A stretch of 64,000 nt of DNA from Adlercreutzia caecimuris B7. Lineage in GTDB: Bacteria; Actinomycetota; Coriobacteriia; Coriobacteriales; Eggerthellaceae. Every line of letters starts with the position of its first letter. Position 1 is the first letter of the stretch. The position numbers were made by a program, and so were the translations under genes. The notes under the pieces were generated by a model. That model was given only the letters and a program-made list of their open reading frames with translations, did not search any database and was not told the DNA's origin. Positions 1 to 8,390 of this stretch are shown here, piece after piece. The stretch lies in assembly GCF_000403355.2 (NCBI RefSeq), contig NZ_KE159646.1, positions 2,159,561 to 2,223,560 on the forward strand, written 5' to 3'.

Positions 1-191
1 TGCAACAACTCTTCCACCCACGTCTCCTTCACACGGCCCGCCCCCATCGGATGCGAGCGATTGCGACGGCGCGCTCCATCGCGCCAGTTTTCCAGTGCAA
101 CGCAGTATGGAACCCCCATGAGCGCCCTGGGTAAGCCGTAGGTAAAGGGAAGGTAAAGTTTTTCTGCGCAAGCGTCGCCACGCTGCGCCCC

Positions 192-221
192 AAAGCAAAA
201 AGGCGGCTCCGAAGAGCCGCC
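192..221 (-). terminator. Rho-independent terminator of the first flavoprotein gene
   Basis: Read on the minus strand, an 8-bp perfect stem (GGCGGCTC/GAGCCGCC) with a 4-nt loop is followed by TTTTTGCTTTG. It lies about 70 bp beyond the flavoprotein stop codon and is correctly oriented for it. The rest of positions 1-290 holds no gene I can support. A GTG near position 33 on the minus strand could start a gene running off the left edge, but only about ten codons are visible. Confidence 0.7.
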
Positions 222-290
222 CAGGGGGAGGGCTTATGCGCCAAATACCTGCCTCGATGCCATCTGTCTTAGTTGATTTCGGCGACGTTT

Positions 291-2231
291 CTAGCCCAAC
301 ACGCCGGCCACGACAGCATCACCGTATCCCAGGATTTGCAAACATGGCTGACCGCACACCTCACCCACGGCAAAAAGACCGGGAATGGGCCGGCCGCCGT
401 CGTCGAGCACCTTGAACCCCTCGTCGACCGTGAGGCCATCCACCGTGATGAGAACCGCCCACGTACCCGGTGAGGCATAGAAGGGCCCATCGACGATGGG
501 CGCGGTTTCCTCGAAGTAGGTTCGCCCAAACTCGTCAGGCTTCCCAGCGACGCAGGCAGCGTTGTATTCCTCGACGGTCTTTTTCAGAGCATCTGCAGGA
601 ACACCGATCTGCGCCGCAAGCTCGTCGAGCGTATCTGCCCGATAGGCAAGACCGTTTTCGAAGAGCGCCTCAGCAGGCTCGCCATCGAAGTTCCTGCCAT
701 TCGGCATAATGTTGGAGTTCTGATCGCAGGCAATGATGTAGCACAACTGATCGGTCTGCTCCATGACGGCAAGAGCCAAGTCGGTTCTCTTTGCCGTCTC
801 GTTCATGAAGCGTTTGCCCTCTTTGTTGACCACCAGAGGGTTGCCCGTGTCGCCGATAATATGGCCCACAATGTGATAGTCGGGATGCGCGTAGGGGTTG
901 AGCATGACCTCGCCGCAGCTCGAAACCGACGCTCCCACTTGCTCGGCCATATCAAGGCCATCTCCAGTGTGCCCAGCGGGGGCCACCGAGTGAACGCTCT
1001 CCTCGGCATCGAAACCGTATTGAGGCTGAAGCCGCGCCAGCCACTTCGGGCTATCGGTATAGCCGCCTGTCGCCAAGATAACGCCCTTGCTGGCGCGCAC
1101 CTCGTAGGCAGTTCCGTCGTCGCACAGTCCCTTCACGCCGACTATCTTTCCGTTTTCCACAACGAGCTCCTGGGCCGAGGTGCTGAAGAGAATCTCCAGC
1201 TCAGGGAAGGCCGACTTTTCAATGTAATCTTCCAGGGCGTCGACATAGCCTTCGCCTGCGGGCTTTCCTACCGGATGGGTCGAGCGCGGCCACGAGAAGC
1301 CCATGATGCCCAACAACGGCTTTTCCAGCTCAACCCCGTGGGCCGTCACCCACTCGCAGGTATGACGAGCGGCCACCGCATCAACCGTCGTCTCGGCAGC
1401 AAGAGGGTTGCCGAAACCGACGGCACCCAGCACTGCGTAGTACTCATCGCTGTCAAAAGTTTTAGTGTTGCCCTCGGCGTACCATTTCTCGTATTGATCT
1501 TCGACAAAGGCCACGCGCTCTTCCTTGACCCCCAAGGCACGCGCCCGCTCCATAACCTCGGCGAAGAGCCTTCTCATGGGCTCGGTCGTTTCCTGCCGGA
1601 ACTCCAGGGGCGCTTCGGGATACTGAAGGCGGCCACCGGAAACAAGCATGCTGCCGCCAATGAAACCGCACTTCTCCATCACGACCACATCTGTTCCCTG
1701 CTCGGAAAGGGCGATGGCCGAGGTGAGCCCCGCAGCGCCCGCACCGACGATCGCCACCTCCGTCTCAATGATCTCCGTGGCATCCTTTTTCTCCCGCCCT
1801 GCAGCTTTTTCAAGGGCGGCCACATCGCCGCCGGCTTGGCCAATACAGTCCTTGACGGCGGACAGAATGGCCATGCTCGTCAGCGTCGCCCCGCTCACCG
1901 TATCGACGGCGAGGGACTGCAGCTCCACGATATCGGTCGCAATAGCAGCGATGGCCGCGTTGGCGATGCGCTCGGACTCGCAGTGGTTGGTCACGTCGAC
2001 AGCCTCGATAGCGTCATCGCCAACTGTCACCTCGACGGTCACGAGACTCTGCTTTCCTTGAGCCTGGGCTGTATAGGTTCCCGGCGTGAAGGAGGCGCTC
2101 TTCTCTGGCGCGGTGTTGGCCATGGGGCTGCAGCCCGTCGACCCCAAAACGAAAGCCGTCATACCTGCTGCTGCGCCCAATCGAAGGAACGTGCGGCGGC
2201 CGATAAGCCTCTCCCCGGTAGTCTCTTGCAT
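291..2231 (-). CDS. Tat-exported FMN/FAD flavoprotein reductase (fumarate/urocanate reductase family)
   Basis: Likely an extracytoplasmic reductase passing electrons from a covalently bound FMN to an FAD-site substrate. The 646-residue product starts with a twin-arginine signal (RRTFLRLGAAAG) and a Cys at the end of the hydrophobic stretch (GSTGC), so it may be a lipoprotein. Residues about 45-125 form an FMN-binding domain with the flavinylation motif SGAT, whose Thr is normally modified by ApbE. A Rossmann FAD motif (VAIVGAGAAGLTSA) begins near 160, followed by GHTGDG and KRFMNE. The C-terminal segment (CGQPCLQILGYGDAVV) differs from the fumarate-reductase active site, so the substrate is probably not fumarate and cannot be named. 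The ATG is preceded by GGAGGA. The gene follows a LuxR regulator on the same strand. The stop may come early through a frameshift: one base out of frame, the sequence continues as ARNVAEIN then stop, like a normal family C-terminus. Confidence 0.9.
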   Translation of the reverse strand: MQETTGERLIGRRTFLRLGAAAGMTAFVLGSTGCSPMANTAPEKSASFTPGTYTAQAQGKQSLVTVEVTVGDDAIEAVDVTNHCESERIANAAIAAIATDIVELQSLAVDTVSGATLTSMAILSAVKDCIGQAGGDVAALEKAAGREKKDATEIIETEVAIVGAGAAGLTSAIALSEQGTDVVVMEKCGFIGGSMLVSGGRLQYPEAPLEFRQETTEPMRRLFAEVMERARALGVKEERVAFVEDQYEKWYAEGNTKTFDSDEYYAVLGAVGFGNPLAAETTVDAVAARHTCEWVTAHGVELEKPLLGIMGFSWPRSTHPVGKPAGEGYVDALEDYIEKSAFPELEILFSTSAQELVVENGKIVGVKGLCDDGTAYEVRASKGVILATGGYTDSPKWLARLQPQYGFDAEESVHSVAPAGHTGDGLDMAEQVGASVSSCGEVMLNPYAHPDYHIVGHIIGDTGNPLVVNKEGKRFMNETAKRTDLALAVMEQTDQLCYIIACDQNSNIMPNGRNFDGEPAEALFENGLAYRADTLDELAAQIGVPADALKKTVEEYNAACVAGKPDEFGRTYFEETAPIVDGPFYASPGTWAVLITVDGLTVDEGFKVLDDGGRPIPGLFAVGEVCGQPCLQILGYGDAVVAGVLG

Positions 2232-2335
2232 TTCAATCCTCCGTCCTCATCAAGGGGCCGTCTCGTTTGGCCCCGCCCAACCATGGAAACACGGCTCTTG
2301 ACGGGGAAAATCGGGCGATGTACGGGAAATTTTTA

Positions 2336-2356
2336 CATCGGGTATTTCACCCGATG
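2336..2356. promoter_or_regulatory. Candidate operator: CGGGT dyad between LuxR gene and flavoprotein gene
   Basis: A perfect 8-bp inverted repeat, CATCGGGT-atttc-ACCCGATG, sits 13 bp past the LuxR stop codon and about 105 bp upstream of the flavoprotein start. A degenerate second copy (TCGGGCGATG) lies at 2311-2320. A related CGGGTG/CACCCG dyad occupies the same place in the second LuxR-flavoprotein locus. The regulator-binding role is inferred. Confidence 0.4.
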
Positions 2357-2369
2357 CCTTGACCTGGGA

Positions 2370-3773
2370 TTACTCGTTGATACAGTCGAGCAATTCCTGC
2401 CGTGAGTGGACATCGCATTTTTGATAGATGTGCCCGACATGCGTTGAGACCGTGCTCTTCGAGAGAGTCAGGTACTCACAAATGTACGGCTGCGAACGAC
2501 CCATGGCCAGCAGGATAAGCACGTCGAGCTCTCGAGCAGTCAGCCCCTGCCGCTCGGAAATCGCCTTGCATCGCGAGGAGACATCAGATGGCACGGCGTT
2601 CGCGTTCTCGTGCCACTCATCCGCAATTCGAGACGTAGGCCGGCCGACAATGCCCATAGTCGCAGAAACCACTGAGCAGATCAAAACAAGGGAAATAACC
2701 TGCACAATTGAGTGGTCTACATACCCAAGAGGGGTCAAGACTCCCGCAGCAAGCATGTTGCCAGCGATGGCTCCAAGGTGTGACACCGCCAGAAGAGCAG
2801 CGACCCGCGCAATACTTATATCGTAGTCGGATCGCGCCTTGCGCAGGCAATAGAGGTAGGTGACAATCCAGATCGTAATGTCGAGAACGCTTGATATCGA
2901 GCAAATTACCAGGGAGGAGACCTCGCTATCCCAAAAGTTTAGAACGAGAGCAACCGTCGCCAAGGGGCACAGCCAGCGAAATAGAGCGGCGAAGTCGGTT
3001 TTGAACGAGAAGAATACGAACCCGATGGCGCAGAGCACACCTGTCAGAGAGCCGACTATATCGGGAACCGATCGGCTGCCAACCAATTCATGTTGGGACA
3101 CAACTCCGTTCCAACTCAGCGTCACGTAGAAGAGAAACAGCGGAATGGAAATGCACACCAGCTCTCGTGCCAAGGATGAAGGAGCATTCGACGGAGCAGC
3201 CGAGGCCGCGTCTTGCTGGAATGTCTTCGGGGACTCTTTGAAAGCCAGATAGAGCATCGAGCCCGAGGCAAGGGGGGCCACTAACATCAAAATGCCGTCA
3301 AAACCTCCTGGCAGCAGAGGGGCGGCAACCGCGTAGATAAGAACAATGACCGAGGAAAGGGGCAGCGCGATTTCCGCGTCCTCGATTTTCATGCCGTTGA
3401 AAACGTCCGCCCAGAGCAGGAACATGATCGAAGACCCGATCCCAAGACCCATCGCTCCGAGAAAAGAAGCGAGTGCCGCGGGCACGCCCTCGCTTACGGG
3501 CCAGATAGAAAGAAGCAATCCCACGATATTTAAGATGATCGACGGCGCAAGGAGCTTTCTAAAGCACCGCAAGCGCGAGCCGCGAAAGACCGCCCCGCAC
3601 ACCACAAGAGTCACAATTCCCGCGATCATCCCCGCAAACCACGTGTTCCCGGTATTTATGGGGAGTCCGGGCATCTTGTGAAACAGCCCCGACCCCGCAT
3701 ATTGCGAGAGAATCTGCGCATGAGTAAAGCCAATACCGAGAAACCGCAGATGCGGAATCCTGGATCCTTTCAC
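2370..3773 (-). CDS. Membrane-bound LuxR-family transcriptional regulator (module 1)
   Basis: A 467-residue regulator. About ten to twelve hydrophobic segments fill residues about 30-385, resembling a transporter-like sensor. The last 65 residues are a LuxR/GerE helix-turn-helix (LTARELDVLILLAMGRS, then SKSTVSTHVGHIYQK). No receiver or kinase domain is present, so signal sensing presumably happens in the membrane part. This architecture is repeatedly found beside exported flavoproteins in Eggerthellaceae. The gene lies 138 bp upstream of a flavoprotein gene on the same strand and probably controls it. The start is a GTG after a weak GGGGGCAG ribosome-binding sequence. The next in-frame Met is at residue 34, so the start is moderately certain. 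The ligand is unknown. Confidence 0.88.
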   Translation of the reverse strand: MKGSRIPHLRFLGIGFTHAQILSQYAGSGLFHKMPGLPINTGNTWFAGMIAGIVTLVVCGAVFRGSRLRCFRKLLAPSIILNIVGLLLSIWPVSEGVPAALASFLGAMGLGIGSSIMFLLWADVFNGMKIEDAEIALPLSSVIVLIYAVAAPLLPGGFDGILMLVAPLASGSMLYLAFKESPKTFQQDAASAAPSNAPSSLARELVCISIPLFLFYVTLSWNGVVSQHELVGSRSVPDIVGSLTGVLCAIGFVFFSFKTDFAALFRWLCPLATVALVLNFWDSEVSSLVICSISSVLDITIWIVTYLYCLRKARSDYDISIARVAALLAVSHLGAIAGNMLAAGVLTPLGYVDHSIVQVISLVLICSVVSATMGIVGRPTSRIADEWHENANAVPSDVSSRCKAISERQGLTARELDVLILLAMGRSQPYICEYLTLSKSTVSTHVGHIYQKCDVHSRQELLDCINE

Positions 3774-3988
3774 GCCGCTGCCCCCTGCCCCCGTTACGCC
3801 GCGCCATCGAGAGGCCGCGGCGCAACTGCCCGTCGCTTTCCAAAAATGAGCGCTCCCAGTCTATCGCAAAACTGAATCGACCACGGCCTCGGGGCGCAAA
3901 AGGGCGGAAGGGGCACACCCGCCCCCCGCTCCCGTCATCCACCCCAAGAGAGGGGCGGTCCGCTTTCCCAAGCCCAGACTGCCAGACG

Positions 3989-4016
3989 CAAAAAGGGCAG
4001 CCCGAAGGCCGCCCTT
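3989..4016 (-). terminator. Terminator downstream of the chimeric pstS::nrdD gene
   Basis: On the minus strand, AAGGGCGGCC-TTCG-GGCTGCCCTT forms a stem followed by TTTTTGCGTC, 43 bp past the chimera's stop codon. The remaining sequence between the LuxR start (3773) and 4059 shows no gene. Confidence 0.6.
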
Positions 4017-4042
4017 GGAGGGATGCTTGGTTGAGTGATGCT

Positions 4043-4079
4043 CGCGAGCGCTACGGCGTCATTCCCGGTGTGACCGACC
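4043..4079 (+). repeat. Inverted 37-bp block of nrdD at the chimera junction
   Basis: These 37 bp read on the plus strand as nrdD coding sequence (R-E-R-Y-G-V-I-P-G-V-T-D) and match the reverse complement of 10289-10325 with one mismatch. The adjoining nrdD piece from 4076 onward is in the opposite orientation. The two share the 4-bp microhomology GACC at 4076-4079. Relative to nrdD, the 26 bp at 10326-10351 are missing between them. This is the pattern expected from template switching at an inverted junction. Confidence 0.85.
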
Positions 4080-4751
4080 CTCGGCAGGGGTGGCGATGAG
4101 CGAGTAGTTCATGCCGCGCTCCTGGGAGACGCGGTCGCAGTAGGAGCGCATGTGGCCCACGATCTCCAGGCCCAGGCGCTGGGCCTCAGGCGACTGGCCG
4201 TGGTGCTGGCCGGTCAGGGCCACCAGGCACTCGGCCAGGCCGATGAAGCCGGTGGTCAGGGTGCCGTGCTTCAGCACGTCGCGCTGCACGTCGGTGGGAG
4301 AGAGCTTCTCGGAATCGATCCACACGCCCTGGCCCATGAGGAACGGCGCGTTGTACACGTGCTTGCGGGCCTGAATCTCGAAGCGCTCGTCCAGCTGGCC
4401 GGTCACCAGTTGCAGCTTGGAATCGAGCAGGTCGAAGAACAGGTCGATGTCCATCTTGTCTCCATTGGCGTCCTTCTGCTCGATGCCGAACAGCTCCACG
4501 AAGGCGCCACGGGTGCCGGAGCCGTCTTCGCGAGAATACACCGAGATGGGAGCGCTGGCAGACGAGCCGCCGTCGCCGGATGCGCTGGCCGCGCCGCCTG
4601 CATCACCCGCTGCAGCCGCATCGCCGGCCGAGCCGGCCGCGCAACCCGCAAGCGCCAGTGCCAGCGCACCGCATAGGGCCACCGCTCCAACGAACGCCAC
4701 CAGACGCCGCAACCGCTGCGACAAACGAGAAGTGCCAGAGGATACTTTCAT
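4059..4751 (-). pseudogene. Chimeric ORF: PstS phosphate-binding lipoprotein N-terminus fused in frame to an internal NrdD fragment
   Basis: A 230-codon ORF made from two unrelated genes. Residues 1-100 are the start of a PstS-type phosphate-binding lipoprotein: signal peptide, lipobox (ALALAGC), Ala/Gly/Ser linker, then PISVYSREDGSGTRGAF, the usual PstS phosphate-site motif. From residue about 101 (DIDLFFDLLDSK) to about 225 (SLIATPAEG) it is an internal piece of anaerobic ribonucleotide reductase, with the DNA at 4076-4451 matching 10352-10727 at 374 of 376 positions. Five out-of-frame residues (RSHRE) follow, from the inverted block. The start is the ATG at 4751, with AAAGGAAC upstream. 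A product would be exported but should bind no phosphate and catalyse nothing. The near-identity to nrdD points to a recent event. An assembly error is the main alternative. Confidence 0.85.
4076..4451 (-). repeat. Duplicated internal segment of nrdD (copy 1)
   Basis: A 376-bp direct duplicate of 10352-10727 in the same orientation, differing at two positions that I can find (near 4152 and 4219). It supplies the C-terminal half of the chimeric ORF. Confidence 0.92.
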
Positions 4752-5050
4752 GCCATTGTTCCTTTCACGTGCGCGGGGCAGTATCCCAGAACCGCCGCCC
4801 CGCAAGGCCATTCAACTTTCGAAAGCGGCCCGCAAGGGAAGGGTCGCCTCCGTGCATCCATGATGGGCCCCGCTTCGTAAAAGAACCGAGCAACACCCGT
4901 AAAGAGTCCCCGTCAGTTTTGAAAAGCTTCGGTAAAACCCCAGCGCCAAACGCCTGAAGCGCTTACTTGACTGTCATTTGGCTCGCGCGTCAATGGCAAC
5001 TCCGAGCAGCTGCCCGGGCGTATTTCCAGGCGCCGCGCTTTCGCCGAGTA

Positions 5051-5200
5051 GATGCCAGTTGAGGGCCGAAATGGTCGGCGGCCGACGAATGCCTCTGCCA
5101 TTACGAGCCTGAAGTGGCAGAAAAATGCCAGTTGAGGGCAGATATGGCAGACCACCCTCGTTCGGCCTTACCATTTCGGGGTCGAAGCGGCATTTCCGTG
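5051..5200. repeat. Intergenic palindrome-rich repeat, copy A
   Basis: About 150 bp closely similar to 9621-9769 in the same orientation. Shared blocks include ATGCCAGTT, CGAAATGGTCG, CTCTGCCATTACG, GCCTGAAGTGGCAGAAAAAT and a final GTCGAA..GGCATTT. The TGCCA/TGGCA elements alternate in orientation, so the RNA could fold into several hairpins. No coding potential is convincing. The rest of 4752-5407 contains a GC-rich stem at 5289-5322 (GGCCGGAGCGC/GCGCTCCGGCC), possibly the phosphatase terminator, and otherwise nothing recognisable. Confidence 0.8.
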
Positions 5201-5407
5201 CCCTTCAGGCACCTTTGACATCTCTTCGGCCGCTCCGGCGTTTTTCAGATGCCGGAAAGTTACTTAATGGTGCGACTCACCGCAAGAAGGCCGGAGCGCT
5301 TGGGAGGGGACGCGCTCCGGCCAGACAGAGAGGAGAAAACAGATGAAGGGTCACGAAGAGGAGGAGAGAAATCTCGACAAGCAAGACGGCGAGGGCGACA
5401 AAACAAT

Positions 5408-7000
5408 CTAGGCGACGCCAGTCAGCGCAGCTAACTTCGCGTAGACCTCGGTGTTGTCGTAGAAGCCGTCGAAAACTTCGGCGCCAGCGCCCATGGCGAA
5501 CACGGGCACGGTAAGTCCCGAATGGGCGTAGGTGGAGAAATCGACACCCGACTTACGGTTGAGCAAATGAGTGAGAGTCACCGTGAAGGGCTCGTAGGTG
5601 CCGTAGTGGACGTACTCTTCCTGGGTCATGTCCTCCTGGTCGCCGACGCCGACGGCCACAGTTCGCTCGTAGGCCTCGCGCAGCTGCTCGTCCTCGTAGG
5701 CAGTGAGCATCAGGCTGCCCGGCTCGGCCTCGGCCGCTTGCGCGTCGGCGCCCGACGACAGCGCCGAGGCCGGCCTTTCCAACCCGAACAGTTGGGTCAC
5801 ATCTTCCATCGCCTGCTCGTAGGTTGCTCCGGCATCAATATAGCCGGCCACGTAATCGCTGTTGAATTTGGCATAGGAGATCTTCTGCCGCGCGATGTTG
5901 GCCAGGAAAGTGTCGTAGTTGGTTTCCGCATAGCCGATGGTCAAGCCACCCGTCTCGTGGTCGCCCGTCACAACGATCAGGGTCTCGTCGGGATGGTCCT
6001 CGCAGAACGCCACTGCCTCAGCCACGCAGTCTTCCAAGGCCATCACGTCGTGGATGACGGCGGCGCAGTCATTCGCATGGCACGCCCAGTCGATCTTGCC
6101 GCCCTCGCACATCATGAAGAAGCCAGCGTCGCCGTCACCCAGCACCTCGATGCCCTTGGCCACGTAATCGCGCAGCGACCACTCGTCGGCCGACGCATCC
6201 ATCGCGTAGGAAAGCGCGTCCTCGTCGGCCAGCTTCTCCGCCACAAGCAGCGCCTTGCTACCAGCCGTGACATGGGCGGCCTCGTCGTAGGTGCGCGCCA
6301 CCACGTAGCCGGCATCACGCGCCGCCTCGTACAGATCGATGCGGTTATCACTGGCGCCCGTAGGGTTGAGCAGGCCGCCGCCGGCAAAGTAGTCGAACCC
6401 GCTCGCAATAAGCTCCTGACCGATCTCGTAATAGTTCTTGCGCGACTGCTGATGAGCGTAGAAGGCCGCCGGCGTCGCATGGTTCAAATTCACGCTGGTG
6501 AGCACGCCCACCTTGTAGCCGAGCTGGCGCTTCAGTTTCTCGGCGATGGTCTCGAAGTGCTCGGAGGCGTCCGGCGACACGTTGATGACCCCGCTAGCCG
6601 TCTTGCGCCCAGAGGCAATGGAGGTGGCCGTGGAGGCGGAATCGGGGCAGAACGAGGTGCTGTCGTAGGTGTACTGGGAGCCGATGACCGGGAAGTCCAT
6701 GAAGCTCACGCGCCCGATGGTCGGTTCTTCCCCGCCCTGCTGGGTGCCGTTGAAGTAGGCTGTTGCCTGAATTTGGGGGTAGCTCATGCCGTCGCCGATG
6801 AAGAGGAACACGTACTTCGGCGTTGCGGCCGCAGAGTCCCCTTGCGCCCCGCCTTCGCCGGTGGCAGCTATGGCCACCGAACTTGGCTCGTCCGAGGAGC
6901 AGCCGAGCAGCGCGCCCATGGACGCCGCTCCCGCCAGGCCCACGGCCCCGCGCAGGAAGTTGCGGCGGGATACAAGATCCGGAATCGCATCATCTATCAT
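5408..7000 (-). CDS. phoA: Alkaline phosphatase, Tat-exported
   Basis: A 530-residue phosphomonoesterase releasing phosphate outside the membrane. The N-terminus has a twin-arginine signal (SRRNFLRGAVGLAG) ending in a lipobox-like LLGC, so it is probably a lipoprotein. Metal and catalytic motifs are in family order: FLFIGDGMS (metal Asp), DSASTATSIASG with the phosphorylated Ser after Asp, GKIDWACHANDC, VTGDHETGGL, and the late metal His in YAHSGLTVPVF. The start at 7000 is chosen because GAAAGGA lies 7 bp upstream. The in-frame ATG at 7024 has no such site. The gene stands alone between an intergenic repeat and a degraded transporter locus. The nearby pstS fragment is the only other phosphate-related sequence here. 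Control by phosphate starvation is plausible, but no Pho box was recognised. Confidence 0.93.
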   Translation of the reverse strand: MIDDAIPDLVSRRNFLRGAVGLAGAASMGALLGCSSDEPSSVAIAATGEGGAQGDSAAATPKYVFLFIGDGMSYPQIQATAYFNGTQQGGEEPTIGRVSFMDFPVIGSQYTYDSTSFCPDSASTATSIASGRKTASGVINVSPDASEHFETIAEKLKRQLGYKVGVLTSVNLNHATPAAFYAHQQSRKNYYEIGQELIASGFDYFAGGGLLNPTGASDNRIDLYEAARDAGYVVARTYDEAAHVTAGSKALLVAEKLADEDALSYAMDASADEWSLRDYVAKGIEVLGDGDAGFFMMCEGGKIDWACHANDCAAVIHDVMALEDCVAEAVAFCEDHPDETLIVVTGDHETGGLTIGYAETNYDTFLANIARQKISYAKFNSDYVAGYIDAGATYEQAMEDVTQLFGLERPASALSSGADAQAAEAEPGSLMLTAYEDEQLREAYERTVAVGVGDQEDMTQEEYVHYGTYEPFTVTLTHLLNRKSGVDFSTYAHSGLTVPVFAMGAGAEVFDGFYDNTEVYAKLAALTGVA

Positions 7001-7148
7001 GAGAAGTCCTTTCTCGGGTTTCATCGTTCAGCGAACAACTCAACGATAGATCGGCACAGTAAAGCTTCGGTAAGCCGTGAGGAAAACCTTTGAGTGCTTT
7101 TCGTAAGTTCTCGCGAGGCCCGGCTCCGGCCTCATCAAGCAGTATCTT

Positions 7149-7280
7149 TCAGTGGCCCTTGGCCATCCGCACACCCCTCTGAGGCACGGGCTTGTTCGGC
7201 TTCTCTGCCGCCGTATCGCCCGAGATGGTGGCCAGCGAGCGCTCATAGGCGTTGAAAGCCTCCGCGACATCCCCCACCAC
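7149..7280 (-). CDS. Small hypothetical ORF or C-terminal gene remnant (43 aa)
   Basis: A GTG-initiated frame with AAAGAAAGG upstream encodes 43 residues containing AYERSLATISGDTAAEKPNK and ending RMAKGH. Third-codon-position GC is high, like the neighbouring genes, which argues for real or once-real coding. The frame stays open a few codons upstream of the GTG, so it may be the tail of a lost larger gene. I do not recognise a family. Confidence 0.3.
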   Translation of the reverse strand: MVGDVAEAFNAYERSLATISGDTAAEKPNKPVPQRGVRMAKGH

Positions 7281-7395
7281 GTAACCTTTCTTTCCCGTCG
7301 TAAAAAAGAAGGGTTAGTTCATTAACCTTTCTTTTCAAGAAGAAAGAGGCGTCGAATCTGCTTTACAGCCACGCCAAAACAAAGCGAAGGCAATT

Positions 7396-7512
7396 CCTGC
7401 AATAAAAACAACGATTGAGCGAGTTGAGAGAGCCCAAAAGAGCACCTCAAGCAACATTTTAGTCGATTGAGCGAGTTTTGATACCTACGGAACTCGCTCA
7501 ATCGTCTTTTTG
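7396..7512. repeat. Nested inverted repeat with three copies of a 13-mer
   Basis: GATTGAGCGAGTT occurs at 7413-7425 and 7465-7477, and its reverse complement at 7491-7503 followed by GTCTTTTT. The outer arms extend to about 29 bp of near-perfect inversion (CCTGCA..AAAAA..GATTGAGCGAGTT on both sides). Two hairpins are mutually exclusive: 7413-7425 or 7465-7477 can pair with 7491-7503. The inner one plus the T-run resembles a plus-strand terminator. It could be an attenuator-like switch or a small MITE-like element. No gene occupies 7281-7564. Confidence 0.6.
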
Positions 7513-7564
7513 CTGCAGGAAGGCCGGAAAACTTGGAAGGGGAAGGCGTACGTAGACATGAGCA

Positions 7565-7888
7565 TCACTTCTCTGAAAGGACAGCGAGCAACGCGATGGG
7601 GACTTCGGGGGTGAGGCATTGCAGGAATGCCTCCACGGGGCAGGCGAAACCCGTTTCGGCGCGATAGGCCATAAGGGCCAGGATACCGCCGCTTGCGTAT
7701 TCGAAGACGATGCGGAATATTAGGTCTTCGGCACTCAATGGCAAGCTCTCACTTAGCTCGGGCAACACTTCTTCTAAAAGACGGCGCTTCGCGCGCTTCT
7801 GCGCGAGCGCCGCGTTGGGGCCGTTCAAAGCCGCGCAAAGCTTGTCGATACCTGGGGAATTACGCTGGACGAGACCAGGGAAGTCCAA
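7565..7888 (-). pseudogene. C-terminal remnant of a TetR-family regulator
   Basis: About 107 codons resemble the ligand-binding half of a TetR repressor (NGPNAALAQKRAKRRLLEEV, then FEYASGGILALMAYRAE). No N-terminal helix-turn-helix can be found upstream in any frame before the ABC-ATPase remnant begins on the other strand. A deletion evidently removed the front of this gene and the intergenic promoter. It was probably the divergent regulator of the adjacent broken transporter. Confidence 0.6.
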
Positions 7889-7957
7889 ATCGGCGAAGCG
7901 GCGAGGATCCAGAGTCACGCCTTCCGTGCCAGCTATCGCGCTCCCGCTGATGCCGAT

Positions 7958-8390
7958 GTGCCGGCCGTCGCCATCGACCGCGTCCAATTCCGCTACGGGA
8001 GCCCCGGCCCCCGACAGCGCAAAGCCCCCCTGGTGCTGAACAATATCTCGTTTCCCGTGGCGGCGGGCGACATCCTCTGCCTTTTGGGGCCCTCGGGCTG
8101 CGGCAAGACGACGCTCGTGAACCTCATCATGGGCGTGGACGTGCCCATCTCCGGCACCGTGCGCGTGCTGGGAAGAGGCGGCCCCTTTCCCCACGGCGCG
8201 GGAGCGCATCGCCATGATTCGCGAGGGGCGGCTGATCGCCGACGCCTCGCCGGCGGATATCCTGGCCCGCACGGGCACCAATACCCTGGAAGATGCCTTC
8301 CTGGCGCTGGAGGCATTAGGAATTCCGGAACCGACGGAGGAACCGAAAACCCCGCAACTCCGCAATCGCAAGGAGGTGCGCCATGCCTAG
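7958..8390 (+). pseudogene. Degraded ABC transporter ATP-binding subunit
   Basis: The start matches an ABC-2-type exporter ATPase (VAIDRVQFRYG) and has a Walker A motif (LLGPSGCGKTTLVNLI). After GTVRVLG the sequence jumps, with a frame change near 8180-8200, directly to the C-terminal part (ERIAMIREGRLIADASPADI). The Q-loop, LSGGQ signature and Walker B region, about 100 residues, are missing, so the product cannot hydrolyse ATP. The tail overlaps the permease start codon (ATGCCTAG), the usual translational coupling of such operons, showing the pair was once intact. Confidence 0.8.

Noticed and set aside
861-2405. 514-codon plus-strand frame opposite flavoprotein 1
   Set aside because: Antisense shadow; the minus strand carries clear Tat, FMN and FAD motifs.
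5343-5411. 22-codon plus-strand ORF with a good GAGAGGAGAAAACAG ribosome-binding site
   Set aside because: Very short, highly charged, overlaps the phoA stop and lies in the probable phoA terminator region; chance is likely.
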